Source of the DNA: Marinilabiliaceae bacterium
GTDB lineage: Bacteria > Bacteroidota > Bacteroidia > Bacteroidales > Marinilabiliaceae
Direction of reading: 5' to 3'
DNA: 57,749 nt
Assembly (NCBI GenBank): GCA_021443545.1
Contig: JABUTU010000042.1
Location: 1-57,749, forward strand
Both the position numbers and the translations under genes were made by a program. This document shows positions 24,958 to 35,167 of this stretch, in pieces (within the stretch, counting starts at the first letter, position 1; the number at the start of each line of letters is the position of its first letter). The notes under the pieces are model-generated. The model searched no databases, had not been told where the DNA came from, and worked only from the letters and a program-made list of their open reading frames with translations.

Positions 24958-25542
24958 TTATTTTATCTCTATTAGTTCTACCTCAAAAACCAGTGTTGCA
25001 TATGGAGGGATTGACTCCCCAGCACCACGCGCGCCATATCCCAAATTATAAGGAATAAAAAGTTTCCACTTTGAACCTACAGGCATGAGTTGCAATGCTT
25101 CGACCCATCCTTGTATCACCCCACTGACAGGGAATGTAGCGGGCTGTCCACGACGGACAGATGAGTCAAAAACTGTTCCATCAACAAGTGTTCCATGGTA
25201 ATGGCATACGACCGAGTCTGTCGCTTTAGGTTTCTTACCTGTACCCTCCTTCATTATTTCATATTGAAGTCCACTCTTAAGGGTAACAACTTCTGGGCGT
25301 GTAGCATTGGCAGCAAGGAAAGCCTCTCCCTCCTCCTTTGCTTTTTTGCCTGCATTCTCTTCAAGTTCTGCGAAGAACTTATTAAGCATCTGACCAGCTG
25401 CCTTATTGTCAATTCGTGTCTGACCACCCTCTAAGATAGCCTTCAGTCCTGCTGCTATCTCTGAGTAGTCGAGGTTATTAGCACCGCTCTGTTTAAGATT
25501 GGCTCCGATGTTCATGCCAATAGCATAAGAAATGTCTTTCAT
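24958..25542 (-). CDS. FKBP-type peptidyl-prolyl isomerase, cytoplasmic form
   Basis: 194 residues without signal peptide, related to its neighbour: short helical N-terminal part (about 1-85) and an FKBP domain with VCHYHGTLVDGTVFDSSVRRGQPA near 105-130, GWVEALQLMPVGSKWKLFIP near 143-162 and YGARGAGESIPPYATLVFEVELIEIK at the C-terminus. It is 19 bases after prfA. The signal-less and lipoprotein copies side by side suggest a duplication with sorting to two compartments; exported forms can lose annotated signals, but the first methionine here directly opens the helical part (MKDISYAIG). Confidence 0.9.
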   Translation of the reverse strand: MKDISYAIGMNIGANLKQSGANNLDYSEIAAGLKAILEGGQTRIDNKAAGQMLNKFFAELEENAGKKAKEEGEAFLAANATRPEVVTLKSGLQYEIMKEGTGKKPKATDSVVCHYHGTLVDGTVFDSSVRRGQPATFPVSGVIQGWVEALQLMPVGSKWKLFIPYNLGYGARGAGESIPPYATLVFEVELIEIK

Positions 25543-25561
25543 TTTATGTTGTAATTATTAT

Positions 25562-26674
25562 TTACATATCACTCTCCTTGAGTCGCTCAGCATTCTCTGC
25601 CACGATAAGATGGTCGATGCAATCTTGGATATCTCCATCCATAAATGCGCCAAGGTTATAAATGGTATAGTTGATTCGATGGTCTGTGATGCGTCCTTGC
25701 GGATAGTTGTATGTTCGGATTTTCGCCGAACGGTCGCCAGTCGAGACCATCGTCTTACGTTTTGTTGCTATGTCATCAATATACTTCTGATGCTCCTTGT
25801 CGTATATGAAAGTACGCAGACGGCTCAGAGCCCTCTCCTTGTTCTTGGGCTGGTCGCGCGTCTCGGTGCACTCAATGAGTATCTCCTCCACAACTCCAGT
25901 ATTGGGGTTCTTCCAGTTGTATCGCAGACGAACACCCGACTCTACCTTGTTCACATTCTGACCGCCCGCTCCCGACGATCTGAATGTATCCCACTTTATC
26001 TCACCCTCATTTATCTCGACGTCGAATGGCTCAGCCTCTGGTAGTATTGCCACTGAGGCTGCTGAGGTATGGACACGTCCTTGGGTCTCTGTAGCTGGCA
26101 CTCGCTGAACACGGTGAACTCCCGATTCATATTTCAGTGTTCCATAGACCTTTTCACCTGTAACGCTACATATAATCTCTTTATAGCCTCCTGCTGCTCC
26201 TTCAGAGAAACTTGATATAGTAAGATGCCAACCTCGTGTTTCGCAATACTTCGAGTACATGCGAAACAAATCGCCCGCAAAGATAGCAGCCTCATCGCCT
26301 CCTGTTCCTCCGCGAATCTCAAGAACTGCGTTTCGATCGTCTTGCGGGTCTGCTGGGACAAGCAGAAGTTTTATCTCCTCCTCAAGTTCTGGCAATAGTT
26401 GCTCGCACTCTCCTGCCGCCTCTCGAGCCATCTCCTTCAGGTCGGGATCCGACTCGTTTGCAAGGATATCCTTAGCCTCCTCAAGACCGTTAAGAGCCTC
26501 TACATACCTCTTTCTGACTTCAAGAATTAAACTGAGTTCTTTATACTCTTTTGTCAGTTTTCGGAAACGTGGCTGATCTGCTATCACAGAGGGATCAGTA
26601 ATAAGAGTCGAGACCTCCTCAAAGCGCGACATCAAACCTTCCAATCGCTCCAGTATTGTTGTATTATTAGCCAT
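25562..26674 (-). CDS. prfA: Peptide chain release factor 1
   Basis: 370 residues. RF1 recognises UAA and UAG in the ribosomal A site and triggers peptide release. The GGQ catalytic motif is in SSGAGGQNVNK (about 236) and the stop-codon tripeptide PAT in RVPATETQGR (about 192), which separates it from RF2 (SPF). Normal length. It follows purM by 21 bases within the plsC-glyA operon. Confidence 0.97.
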   Translation of the reverse strand: MANNTTILERLEGLMSRFEEVSTLITDPSVIADQPRFRKLTKEYKELSLILEVRKRYVEALNGLEEAKDILANESDPDLKEMAREAAGECEQLLPELEEEIKLLLVPADPQDDRNAVLEIRGGTGGDEAAIFAGDLFRMYSKYCETRGWHLTISSFSEGAAGGYKEIICSVTGEKVYGTLKYESGVHRVQRVPATETQGRVHTSAASVAILPEAEPFDVEINEGEIKWDTFRSSGAGGQNVNKVESGVRLRYNWKNPNTGVVEEILIECTETRDQPKNKERALSRLRTFIYDKEHQKYIDDIATKRKTMVSTGDRSAKIRTYNYPQGRITDHRINYTIYNLGAFMDGDIQDCIDHLIVAENAERLKESDM

Positions 26675-26695
26675 TAATATGGTTTATTATTCTTG

Positions 26696-27868
26696 TTAGT
26701 TATAGATATACTCCCCGTTTTCTGTCTTCAAGACCACCTCTTTACCTCCCTCCTTCGCCTCAATGCGTCCAACTATCTGAGCATCGATGCCGAAAGATTT
26801 TGTAATATCTATAACCTCTTGCGCATATTCTTGTGCGATATAGACCTCCATACGATGACCCATATTGAAAACTTTATACATCTCCTTCCAATCGGTAGCA
26901 GACTGCTGATGAATGGCCTTAAACAGCGGAGGTACAGGGAAGAGGTTATCCTTTACCACTCGAAGTCCATCCCCTATGAAATGAAGTATTTTGGTTTGGG
27001 CACCTCCCGAACAATGTACCATACCATGAATCTGTGGACGCAAAGCATCGAGAATCTTCTTTATTACGGGCGCGTATGTACGTGTAGGTGACAGCACCAA
27101 CTTTCCAGCGTCAAGAGGAGACCCCTCCACGCTATCGGTTAGTTTCAACGCACCACTATAAACCAATTCATATGGGACTCCGTAGTCGTACGACTCTGGA
27201 TATTTCTCTGCCAAATACTTAGCAAAGACATCATGACGCGCTGACGTCAATCCGTTTGACCCCATACCGCCGTTATAATCTTTCTCGTAGTTAGCTTTGC
27301 CACTCGACGACATACCGACGATAACATCTCCTGGACGAATATTGCCATTGTCAATGACATCATTTCGCCGCATTCTACAAGTCACTGTTGAGTCAACAAT
27401 TATTGTTCTCACAAGATCTCCGACATCTGCAGTCTCTCCGCCTGTGGCATAGACACCAACTCCCATCTTGCGCAATTCGGCAAGGAGCTCATCTGTTCCG
27501 TTTATAATCGCTGATATTACTTCTCCAGGCACGAGGAGTTTGTTTCTTCCTATGGTTGATGAGACAAGGATGTTATCGACAGCTCCGACACATAGCAAAT
27601 CATCAATATTCATAATCAACGCATCCTGCGCGATACCCTTCCAGACACTTAAATCTCCTGTCTCTTTCCAATAGAGATAAGCCAAACTCGATTTAGTCCC
27701 TGCTCCGTCTGCATGCATTATATTGCAATACTGAGGATCGCCACCAAGAATATCGGGTATAATCTTACAGAATGCCTTAGGGAATATCCCCTTATCGATA
27801 TTTTTAATGGCATTATGCACATCCTCTTTGGATGCCGAGACACCACGTGCTATATATCTTTCGTCCAT
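26696..27868 (-). CDS. purM: Phosphoribosylformylglycinamidine cyclo-ligase (AIR synthase)
   Basis: 390 residues, PurM superfamily. Closes FGAM to aminoimidazole ribonucleotide with ATP, step five of purine synthesis. Seen: HADGAGTKS near 53-61, the NIDDLLCVGA metal/nucleotide segment near 87-96, ATGGETADVGDLV near 138-150 and CSGGAQTKILHF near 288-300. It is longer than the Escherichia coli enzyme (about 345) and of the divergent Bacteroidota type often labelled 'AIR synthase related', so another PurM-like ligase role is the alternative. Located between prfC (24-base gap) and prfA. Confidence 0.9.
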   Translation of the reverse strand: MDERYIARGVSASKEDVHNAIKNIDKGIFPKAFCKIIPDILGGDPQYCNIMHADGAGTKSSLAYLYWKETGDLSVWKGIAQDALIMNIDDLLCVGAVDNILVSSTIGRNKLLVPGEVISAIINGTDELLAELRKMGVGVYATGGETADVGDLVRTIIVDSTVTCRMRRNDVIDNGNIRPGDVIVGMSSSGKANYEKDYNGGMGSNGLTSARHDVFAKYLAEKYPESYDYGVPYELVYSGALKLTDSVEGSPLDAGKLVLSPTRTYAPVIKKILDALRPQIHGMVHCSGGAQTKILHFIGDGLRVVKDNLFPVPPLFKAIHQQSATDWKEMYKVFNMGHRMEVYIAQEYAQEVIDITKSFGIDAQIVGRIEAKEGGKEVVLKTENGEYIYN

Positions 27869-27892
27869 CGTATTATGGTATTTTTCTTCTAA

Positions 27893-29470
27893 CTAAAACT
27901 CGCTTGTGAAGTGAAAACGAATCTTCTTAAACTGCTCTTGAGCCATCTGAAGCATATAGTTACTCTCAGCAAGAAAGACATCTCTGCCCCACTTATCCTT
28001 TGCCATATACTGAACTTTACGCTTTTTGAACTCAACTATATCCTCATCTTCATCAGCATCAATCCAGCATGCCTTGTAGAGACTGATTCCCTCATAGCGA
28101 CACGCTGCTCCATATTCATGCAGAAGACGATATTGTATCACTTCAAACTGCAAGGCTCCAACAGTTCCTATTATCTTTCTGTTATTGAACTGATGAACAA
28201 AGAGCTGAGCAACGCCCTCATCCATAAGCTGATCGATTCCCTTTGCCAACTGCTTTGACTTCATAGGATCGTCATTCTCAATATACTGGAACAACTCGGG
28301 AGAGAAACTCGGAATGCCTCGAAACTGTAGATTCTCACCCTCCGTCAGCGAATCCCCTATCTTAAAGTTTCCCGTATCAGGAAGTCCCACAATATCGCCT
28401 GGATAGGCCTCGTCTATGATACTCTTTTTGTCGGCCATGAAGGCTGTCGGACTGGAGAATCGAAGCTCCTTGCCCAACCCCACGTGCTTATAGGCTTTAT
28501 TTCGTTCAAACTTACCACTACAAACCTTCACGAATGCTATACGGTTACGATGATTAGGGTCCATATTGGCATGAATCTTAAATACAAAACCCGAAAACGA
28601 AGGCTCGTCAGGACACACATCACGTGTCTCGGTATGAGAAACTCCAGGCTGAGGAGCAATACGGATGAAACAATCCAGCAACTCCTTGACACCAAAATTA
28701 TTCAGTGCTGAACCAAAAAAGACTGGCGCGACCTCAGCTTTGAGATATGCATTGACGTCAAAATCATCATATACTCCAGCAACCAAATCGAGTTCGTCCC
28801 TAAGAGTCTGAGCCTGCTGTGCACCAACCTTCTCTTCTAATAGTTTGTCTCCCAAACCGTTTATGGATATACCCTCCTGCACGGTCTGCTTTGACGCTTC
28901 ATAGAGGTAGAGGCTTCCATCAAATATATTGTAGACACCCTTGAATGTCTCACCATTGCCTATCGGCCAGCTTAGCGGACGTACGCCTATGTGCAACTCT
29001 TTCTCCAATTCATCAAGAAGATCAAACGAATCGCCGGATGGTCGGTCCATCTTGTTCACAAAGACCATCACAGGTGTATTGCGCATACGGCACACCTCCA
29101 TCAGCTTGCGTGTCTGCGTCTCAACACCCTTTGCTGCATCCACAACGATGATAACACTATCAACAGCTGTCAGAGTGCGGAATGTATCCTCTGCAAAATC
29201 CTGATGACCAGGAGTATCAAGGATGTTAATCTTATAACCCTCATATTCAAATCCCATGACAGAGGTGGCAACTGAGATACCTCTTTGCTTCTCTATCTCC
29301 ATAAAATCTGACGTGGCTGTCTTCTTAATCTTATTGCTCTTAACAGCACCCGCTACATGAATAGCGCCACCGAAAAGCAAGAGTTTTTCTGTTAATGTTG
29401 TCTTACCAGCATCAGGATGGCTGATGATAGCAAAAGTACGGCGCCTTTTTATCTCTTCTTGAAGGGACAT
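27893..29470 (-). CDS. prfC: Peptide chain release factor 3 (GTPase)
   Basis: 525 residues. RF3 is a GTPase that recycles RF1/RF2 from the ribosome after release. G1 [14 protein letters not shown] (about 18-31), G2 region [11 protein letters not shown]3 DTPGHQDF (about 88-95), G4 NKMD (about 142-145) and the RF3-specific C-terminal half are visible. Length matches the family (about 525-530). It starts 6 bases after plsC, so is translated from the same message as prfA. Confidence 0.97.
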   Translation of the reverse strand: MSLQEEIKRRRTFAIISHPDAGKTTLTEKLLLFGGAIHVAGAVKSNKIKKTATSDFMEIEKQRGISVATSVMGFEYEGYKINILDTPGHQDFAEDTFRTLTAVDSVIIVVDAAKGVETQTRKLMEVCRMRNTPVMVFVNKMDRPSGDSFDLLDELEKELHIGVRPLSWPIGNGETFKGVYNIFDGSLYLYEASKQTVQEGISINGLGDKLLEEKVGAQQAQTLRDELDLVAGVYDDFDVNAYLKAEVAPVFFGSALNNFGVKELLDCFIRIAPQPGVSHTETRDVCPDEPSFSGFVFKIHANMDPNHRNRIAFVKVCSGKFERNKAYKHVGLGKELRFSSPTAFMADKKSIIDEAYPGDIVGLPDTGNFKIGDSLTEGENLQFRGIPSFSPELFQYIENDDPMKSKQLAKGIDQLMDEGVAQLFVHQFNNRKIIGTVGALQFEVIQYRLLHEYGAACRYEGISLYKACWIDADEDEDIVEFKKRKVQYMAKDKWGRDVFLAESNYMLQMAQEQFKKIRFHFTSEF

Positions 29471-29476
29471 ATTGTG

Positions 29477-30172
29477 TTATACTGCAGATTGTATTATATC
29501 TTTTACTTTGGAGATTAACGAATCGCGATCTCCTTCATATTGTTTGATATCAATTTGTTGATGAATTGTGAGGGTAGCCCGACCTGGACGAAGTGTCGAC
29601 ACCGTCGCCCCCATCACTTTATATGTATCCTTGATTGATATAGGGAGTATCGGCAATTCCAAATCCATTGCCATCTTAAACGCCCCAGTCTTTAGTGGTC
29701 CCATCTCACGCCTCCCACTTCTATGGCCCTCCGGGAATATAACCACCGAGACACCATCAACGAGCTTCATCTTGGCCTCCTGCAAGCTCTTAAATGCATG
29801 TCGACCAGACCGTCTGTCAATGAAAATATGACCTAATACATAGCATGCAAAACCAAGAACTGGAACTTTTCTCAACTCCTGTTTTAAGATCCATCGAAAG
29901 TCTACTCCTAACGAGCCATACACAACAAATATATCGTATGCACTCTGATGATTTGCAACAATCACATATGATTGTCCCTTCTGTATATTCTCTCTTCCAA
30001 CGACATTGACATGCATAGGCGTAACAAACTGCATGACACGTGCCCATACAATCCCGCACCATCCTGTTGCCTTCATACCAAACGGACGTGACAGGCATAT
30101 CATCAGAGTCATTAGCACTGTCAATACTGCAAAGAGAGGCACGACAAAACAATATTTGTAGAGGCTATACAT
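29477..30172 (-). CDS. plsC: 1-acyl-sn-glycerol-3-phosphate acyltransferase
   Basis: 231 residues, membrane enzyme that acylates lysophosphatidic acid to phosphatidic acid. The HX4D motif is NHQSAYD (His75, Asp80), the substrate motif FPEGHRSGRR near 145, and an N-terminal membrane segment (about 7-27) is clear. The frame extends to a TTG at 30196, but a perfect -7 element overlaps that point (30194-30201), so the ATG at 30172 is used. First gene of the seven-gene operon ending with glyA. Confidence 0.92.
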   Translation of the reverse strand: MYSLYKYCFVVPLFAVLTVLMTLMICLSRPFGMKATGWCGIVWARVMQFVTPMHVNVVGRENIQKGQSYVIVANHQSAYDIFVVYGSLGVDFRWILKQELRKVPVLGFACYVLGHIFIDRRSGRHAFKSLQEAKMKLVDGVSVVIFPEGHRSGRREMGPLKTGAFKMAMDLELPILPISIKDTYKVMGATVSTLRPGRATLTIHQQIDIKQYEGDRDSLISKVKDIIQSAV

Positions 30173-30193
30173 CAAGAAACTAAATTTGAAGCG

Positions 30194-30201
30194 CAAAGTT
30201 A
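30194..30201 (-). promoter_or_regulatory. -7 promoter element of the plsC-glyA operon
   Basis: TAACTTTG on the minus strand, perfect TAnnTTTG, giving a very short leader (about 15 bases) before the plsC ATG at 30172. No convincing -33 element. Confidence 0.55.
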
Positions 30202-30464
30202 GTAAAAAAACAAATACACCCTTTGAACTTCAAATGGTTTTATTTTTTGACTTCGCTATTGGAGTTATTTGTTATTTTGTCAGAATAAGATATACCGATA
30301 TTACTACAAAACAACGAAACAACGAAAAACAAAAAAATTAGGTTAAAAACAAAATACATGTTCAATGTACAATTCTTCGCATTCATCGTTTCTGCACAAA
30401 TAGCAAATTTCTTTGAGCAACACTATTTTTTACGCTATAGTATAAAAAAACCATTAAACATCAC

Positions 30465-30472
30465 TATCTTTG
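30465..30472 (+). promoter_or_regulatory. -7 promoter element of the 5'-nucleotidase gene
   Basis: TATCTTTG on the plus strand, perfect TAnnTTTG, about 58 bases before a start site-proximal leader to the ATG at 30537. The -33 position is A-rich without TTG. Confidence 0.55.
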
Positions 30473-30536
30473 AAGTTGTTAGAGAGACAAACATTATATG
30501 TTGTTGAATAGCTACTAACAACAAAACAACATAGAT

Positions 30537-32240
30537 ATGACCATGACAAGAAAAAATGCATTATATGCTACACTAATAATTAATCTGCTATGTTGCATCG
30601 ACACATTCAGTCAGTCGATACACATTCTATACACAACTGACACACATGGTTCATTATTTCCATATGACTTCATAAAAGGCAAAGATATCTCCTACAGTTT
30701 AGCCAACGTAGCAACATACGTAGAGGGAGTTCGCGATACAGTCGACAATGTAATTCTATTAGACGCTGGAGATATCCTACAAGGAACGCCATCTGTATAT
30801 TATTACAACTACATCTCGACAGATAGTCATATTATCCCCGCAATGTACAACTTTATCAAGTATGATGCGGTCTGTATTGGCAACCACGATATTGAAACTG
30901 GGCACGCCGTCTACGATAAGATTGTCGAACAGATGCATATACCTGTATTGGGATGCAATGCTGTAAACAAGGCTAATGGTGAGCCCTACTTTACTCCATA
31001 TACTATTTTGGAAAGAGGAGGCAAGCGCATTGCCGTTATCGGACTTGTCACACCCTACATTCCCAATTGGCTTCCCGAGTTCTACTGGAGTGGCATTGAG
31101 TTCAAAGATATGATTGAGAGTGCTCAATACTGGATGGAGTATATCAAAAAGAACGAACGACCTGACGCAGTCATTGGGTTGTTTCATTCTGGATATGACT
31201 ACTCTTACGACCACCAGGCTGCGGATGACAAGTGCAACGAAAATGCCTCCCTGCTTGTTGCAGAGCGGGTTGAGGGCTTTGATGTTGTTTTGATAGGACA
31301 TGACCACAAGATATATAACAAGAACGTTAAGAGCCCGTCTGGACTCGAAGTAGCTATTTGTGATGCTGGGACAGGGAGTCGCTATATTGGAGATATAATA
31401 ATGACTTTCAAGGACAATGACAGTCGTCCCGCGATAAGCGCCAAAGTAGTCTCTTTATCTGAAACTAAGCCTTCAGAACAATTCTCAAAACAATTTGAGA
31501 AACAGTTCAATGCAGTCAAGAGCTATTCCAATAAGAGCATAGGGTACCTCGCTGAAGAGATTCATGCTCTTGACTGTCTGTTTGGGAGCTGTAAGTTTTC
31601 AAATATAGTTCATGCCAGTATGCTCAAGCACTCAGGAGCAGACATTAGTTTTGCAGCCCCGCTCCTAATAGACGTCAATCTAAATAAAGACTCTTTGACA
31701 ATAGGCAATATGTTCAGCATATACAAATATGAGAATATGATATCCGTCATATCCTTATCAGGTAAGGAGGTTAAGGATTACCTTGAGTATAGTTATGACA
31801 GCTGGGTATCGAACCCCGATGAAACGGGACACATACTGAAACTTGACAAAAAGAATCGTCTTGCATCGCGCTACTATAATTTTGATTCAGCTGCAGGCAT
31901 AAAATATACTGTCAACCCGTTCAAACCTAAGGGGAAGCGTATAGAGATAATATCCATGCAAGATGGCACTCCATTTGACATGAGTAAGTCATACTCTGTT
32001 GCCATGACAAGCTATCGTTATAACGGTGGTGGAGGACATCTTCTGTATGGTATAGGCTTAGACAAAGCGACTATTCAGTCGAGAAACATCAGAAACATAC
32101 TATCAGATTTGAGAGGACTGGTGGTTAAAGACTTCTCCGAAATGGGTGGAAACATAACAATACCTGACTTCGACAATTGGTCGTTCGTACCAGAATCTAA
32201 AGTCGAATTTTTCATAAACAACGACAAAGAACTTTTCTAA
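30537..32240 (+). CDS. Exported 5'-nucleotidase / 2',3'-cyclic phosphodiesterase family protein
   Basis: 567 residues of the UshA/CpdB-like metallophosphatase family, which dephosphorylates extracellular nucleotides to nucleosides. Signal peptide ends near residue 26 (...CIDTFS-QS). Metal-binding motifs: TDTHG (Asp35, His37), DAGDILQG near 76-83, GNHDIE near 117-122, a His in FHSGYD near 222 and GHDHKIY near 258. The C-terminal 5'-nucleotidase domain has NMFSIYKYEN near 392 and the substrate-stacking YRYNGGGGH near 498. Which nucleotide is used is unknown. The next gene starts 27 bases later and may be co-transcribed. Confidence 0.9.
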   Translation: MTMTRKNALYATLIINLLCCIDTFSQSIHILYTTDTHGSLFPYDFIKGKDISYSLANVATYVEGVRDTVDNVILLDAGDILQGTPSVYYYNYISTDSHIIPAMYNFIKYDAVCIGNHDIETGHAVYDKIVEQMHIPVLGCNAVNKANGEPYFTPYTILERGGKRIAVIGLVTPYIPNWLPEFYWSGIEFKDMIESAQYWMEYIKKNERPDAVIGLFHSGYDYSYDHQAADDKCNENASLLVAERVEGFDVVLIGHDHKIYNKNVKSPSGLEVAICDAGTGSRYIGDIIMTFKDNDSRPAISAKVVSLSETKPSEQFSKQFEKQFNAVKSYSNKSIGYLAEEIHALDCLFGSCKFSNIVHASMLKHSGADISFAAPLLIDVNLNKDSLTIGNMFSIYKYENMISVISLSGKEVKDYLEYSYDSWVSNPDETGHILKLDKKNRLASRYYNFDSAAGIKYTVNPFKPKGKRIEIISMQDGTPFDMSKSYSVAMTSYRYNGGGGHLLYGIGLDKATIQSRNIRNILSDLRGLVVKDFSEMGGNITIPDFDNWSFVPESKVEFFINNDKELF

Positions 32241-32267
32241 ATCGCAATACAGCTTAAAATTTAGACC

Positions 32268-34829
32268 ATGAAAAAAGCATTTAAGATTATTGGAGGCATA
32301 CTGCTTGGCATTATAGCTGCAGTCATCATTCTCCCGATTGCATTCAGTGGCACATTAGAAAAAATAGCCAAAAAAGAGATTTCTAATTTTACCGACAACA
32401 AGGTTACAGTTGATTGGAACGACTTCTCGCTCTCCATTTTTTCCAGTTTTCCTGACGTCCGGGCTGGCATAGAGAAATTGGTCGTCGTTTGCAACGGTCG
32501 TTTCGAGGGCGACACCCTGCTCTTCATCGATAACTTCAAAGCCGATATGGACATCATGAGTGCTATTAATGGCAACTACAAAATCAACAAACTAATCGTT
32601 GATGGTCCAATGGTTCGTGGAGTTGTTGCTGCCGACTCAATAGCTAACTGGGACGTTATAGCATCCGACACAACTGCCATTGAAGAGCCTGACACTACAA
32701 ACACATCACCTCTCAAACTGGCGCTTGAGATGGTTCAGATTTCAAAAGCAAAACTCGCTTACATTGACTCTACATCCAATATGTCCGCATTTATTGAAAA
32801 CCTGAACCTGACACTATCTGGGGATATGGATGCTGACGTAACAACGCTCAAATTGGGACTCGACGTTGCGAGCCTGAACTTCTGGATGGACAAAATCAAA
32901 TATCTATCCAATTCGACTATTGATTTTAATGCGCAAATCGAAGCCGACCTTGCCAACAACAAATATACATTCAGCGACAACACTCTAAACTTCAGTGGTA
33001 TTCCACTTGAATTCGATGGATATGCGCAACTAATCGATTCTATAGTAGATATGGACATCAACCTAAAGGCCAAAGAGACAAGCTTCAAAACTATCCTTGC
33101 CCTCGTCCCTGAATATATAATGAAAGATGTTGAAGGACTCAAGACTGACGGGTCGCTGCAATTGTACGCACACGCAAAAGGCCAATACGTCAACATGGAT
33201 CAAATTCCCGCAATAGACGCTGTATTCCAGATTTCAAATGGTCTCGTTAAATACCCAGATCTACCGAAACAACTATCCGACATCAATATAGATTTAGCCA
33301 TCAACAACCCTGGAGGTCCAGCAGACATTACTACCATAGATGTCAACAAACTCCATTTCGACTTAGGTGGCAACCCATTCGATGTATCGCTCAACCTAAA
33401 AAAACCGATGTCGAATCCAACGTTTGCAGCCAATGCTAAAGGCACAATTGATTTAGGCTCACTCAAGGACGCTCTTCCCCTCGACAGCATGGCTATAGAA
33501 GGCATTGTCAATGCCGACCTTCGCATTTCATCCGACATGAAGGCCATTGAACAAGAACAATACGAAGACATAAATGCTTCTGGCTCCCTCGGATTGAAAG
33601 ATTTCCACTTTGAAGGCTCTGCACTCCCTTCTGGTGCCGATATCAGCGAAGCTTTGTTGCGATTCTCACCAACAAATGTAGAACTAAATCCATTTAGTAT
33701 AACCCTTGGCAAGAGCGACTTCTCGCTGACTGGCAAAGTAGAAGATTACCTTCAATACCTTCTTAAAGACGGAACTATCAAAGGCACTGCAAAACTGCAA
33801 TCTAAATATATTGATGCTAACGAATTGATGCAGCTCACAGCATCAGAGCCTGACACGTCCTCGACACAAATCGCAGCTGAGGAACCTGCTCCTGCAAGCG
33901 TGATAGAAGTCCCTAAGAATATAGATTTTACATTCATAACAGGTATTGACAAGATTCTATATGACAATCTAAACATTGAAAATGTCAGAGGTACAATCAT
34001 CGCAAAAAATGGCATAGCAACCCTTTCCAATCTTAATCTCGATATGTGTGACGGCACCATCGGTCTTACTGGCAAGTACAACCCAACAGTTGTTACAAAA
34101 CCAACGATAGATATGGATATCAATATGAAGAAGGTAGATATCAATAAACTGACCAACTCCATATCAACCATCGACTCGCTTCTACCAATTGCTCGAAAAA
34201 CTCATGGTAAAGTATCAATCAACCTTGACGTTGTAGCCGACCTCGACACAACTATGTCGCCAGTTCCCAAAACAATAAACGGCAAAGGGTCGTTCAGCTC
34301 CGAAAGCATAGGCATTAAAGAGTCGGACTTCCAGAGCAAATTGTCGACAGTTATGGGAAATACAAAATACAACGACTTGACAATCAAGGATGCAGCATTC
34401 AATTTCAATATCAATGACGGCAATATAATCGTCGACCCATTCGATATGAAGTTGTTCAATAAGACGGCAACATTCAGCGGACAGCAAGGACTTGATCAAA
34501 GTATGAATTACCTACTGACAATGCCTACTGCTCGCGAAGATCTGGCAGGACTTCTCTCATCTGCAGGAATAAGTGCTTCGACATGGAGCCAGGGTGCCGA
34601 CATCCCACTTGGTATAAAGATAGGTGGAACGCTGACATCTCCCGACATAAAGCTTGATCTCGATGCCGCAAAAGATGCCATAATCGGCGAGGTAAAAGAA
34701 CAAGCCAAAGAGAAAGTTCAGGAAGAGGCAGGTAAGCTTCTCGACAAAGCTGCTGAAAAACTCGGCGACAACGAAAAAACTAAAGACGCCGTCAACAAAC
34801 TAAAAGGTCTGTTTGGCAAAAAGAAGTAA
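32268..34829 (+). CDS. AsmA family envelope protein
   Basis: 853 residues. A single N-terminal membrane anchor (MKKAFKIIGGILLGIIAAVIILPIAF) is followed by an AsmA N-terminal domain (about 30-300), long repetitive beta segments and an AsmA-like C-terminal region (about 560-800), then a charged Lys/Glu-rich helical tail (KEQAKEKVQEEAGKLLDKAAEKLG). AsmA-like proteins form elongated grooves thought to move lipids across the periplasm; that role here is inferred from family only. Located 27 bases after the nucleotidase gene, ending at a hairpin. Confidence 0.88.
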   Translation: MKKAFKIIGGILLGIIAAVIILPIAFSGTLEKIAKKEISNFTDNKVTVDWNDFSLSIFSSFPDVRAGIEKLVVVCNGRFEGDTLLFIDNFKADMDIMSAINGNYKINKLIVDGPMVRGVVAADSIANWDVIASDTTAIEEPDTTNTSPLKLALEMVQISKAKLAYIDSTSNMSAFIENLNLTLSGDMDADVTTLKLGLDVASLNFWMDKIKYLSNSTIDFNAQIEADLANNKYTFSDNTLNFSGIPLEFDGYAQLIDSIVDMDINLKAKETSFKTILALVPEYIMKDVEGLKTDGSLQLYAHAKGQYVNMDQIPAIDAVFQISNGLVKYPDLPKQLSDINIDLAINNPGGPADITTIDVNKLHFDLGGNPFDVSLNLKKPMSNPTFAANAKGTIDLGSLKDALPLDSMAIEGIVNADLRISSDMKAIEQEQYEDINASGSLGLKDFHFEGSALPSGADISEALLRFSPTNVELNPFSITLGKSDFSLTGKVEDYLQYLLKDGTIKGTAKLQSKYIDANELMQLTASEPDTSSTQIAAEEPAPASVIEVPKNIDFTFITGIDKILYDNLNIENVRGTIIAKNGIATLSNLNLDMCDGTIGLTGKYNPTVVTKPTIDMDINMKKVDINKLTNSISTIDSLLPIARKTHGKVSINLDVVADLDTTMSPVPKTINGKGSFSSESIGIKESDFQSKLSTVMGNTKYNDLTIKDAAFNFNINDGNIIVDPFDMKLFNKTATFSGQQGLDQSMNYLLTMPTAREDLAGLLSSAGISASTWSQGADIPLGIKIGGTLTSPDIKLDLDAAKDAIIGEVKEQAKEKVQEEAGKLLDKAAEKLGDNEKTKDAVNKLKGLFGKKK

Positions 34830-34854
34830 CCAAGACAATATTGACATCATAATA

Positions 34855-34885
34855 AGAGGGGACCTCTATTCACGAGGTCCCCTCT
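34855..34885 (+). terminator. Perfect 12-bp hairpin after the AsmA-like gene
   Basis: AGAGGGGACCTC, 7-base loop TATTCAC, then GAGGTCCCCTCT. No T-run follows on either strand (CTGTTGCTAAC to the right, TATTATG leftward), so it may end transcription weakly in both directions or protect the 3' end of the message after exonuclease trimming. Confidence 0.55.
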
Positions 34886-35167
34886 GTTGCTAACTTTCAA
34901 ACACTAAAACACCAACATATAATATTATGCTGTAAACAAAACACACATCATCCGCCATACTATTTAAGGGGTTTTGTAATATCTCTGGCTATTTGCGCAT
35001 TCGCCAGATAATCAAAACAACATAACAGATGAAAATAGTATTCTGCCCCATTAATTATCTTCACAGACACATTAATAGTTGTTTTACAAATTTGTATAGG
35101 TTGACAATGCAAATGTCAGCATTATAAACCATACGATTGTAAAAACTATGTACACAACAATGTGCCA

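Larger units (their letters stand above)
30173..30536. other. 364-bp divergent promoter region
   Basis: No gene. AT-rich spacer between plsC (left) and the 5'-nucleotidase gene (right), with a TAnnTTTG element for each direction, at 30194-30201 (minus) and 30465-30472 (plus). No hairpin or operator repeat was noticed in the middle. Confidence 0.6.
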
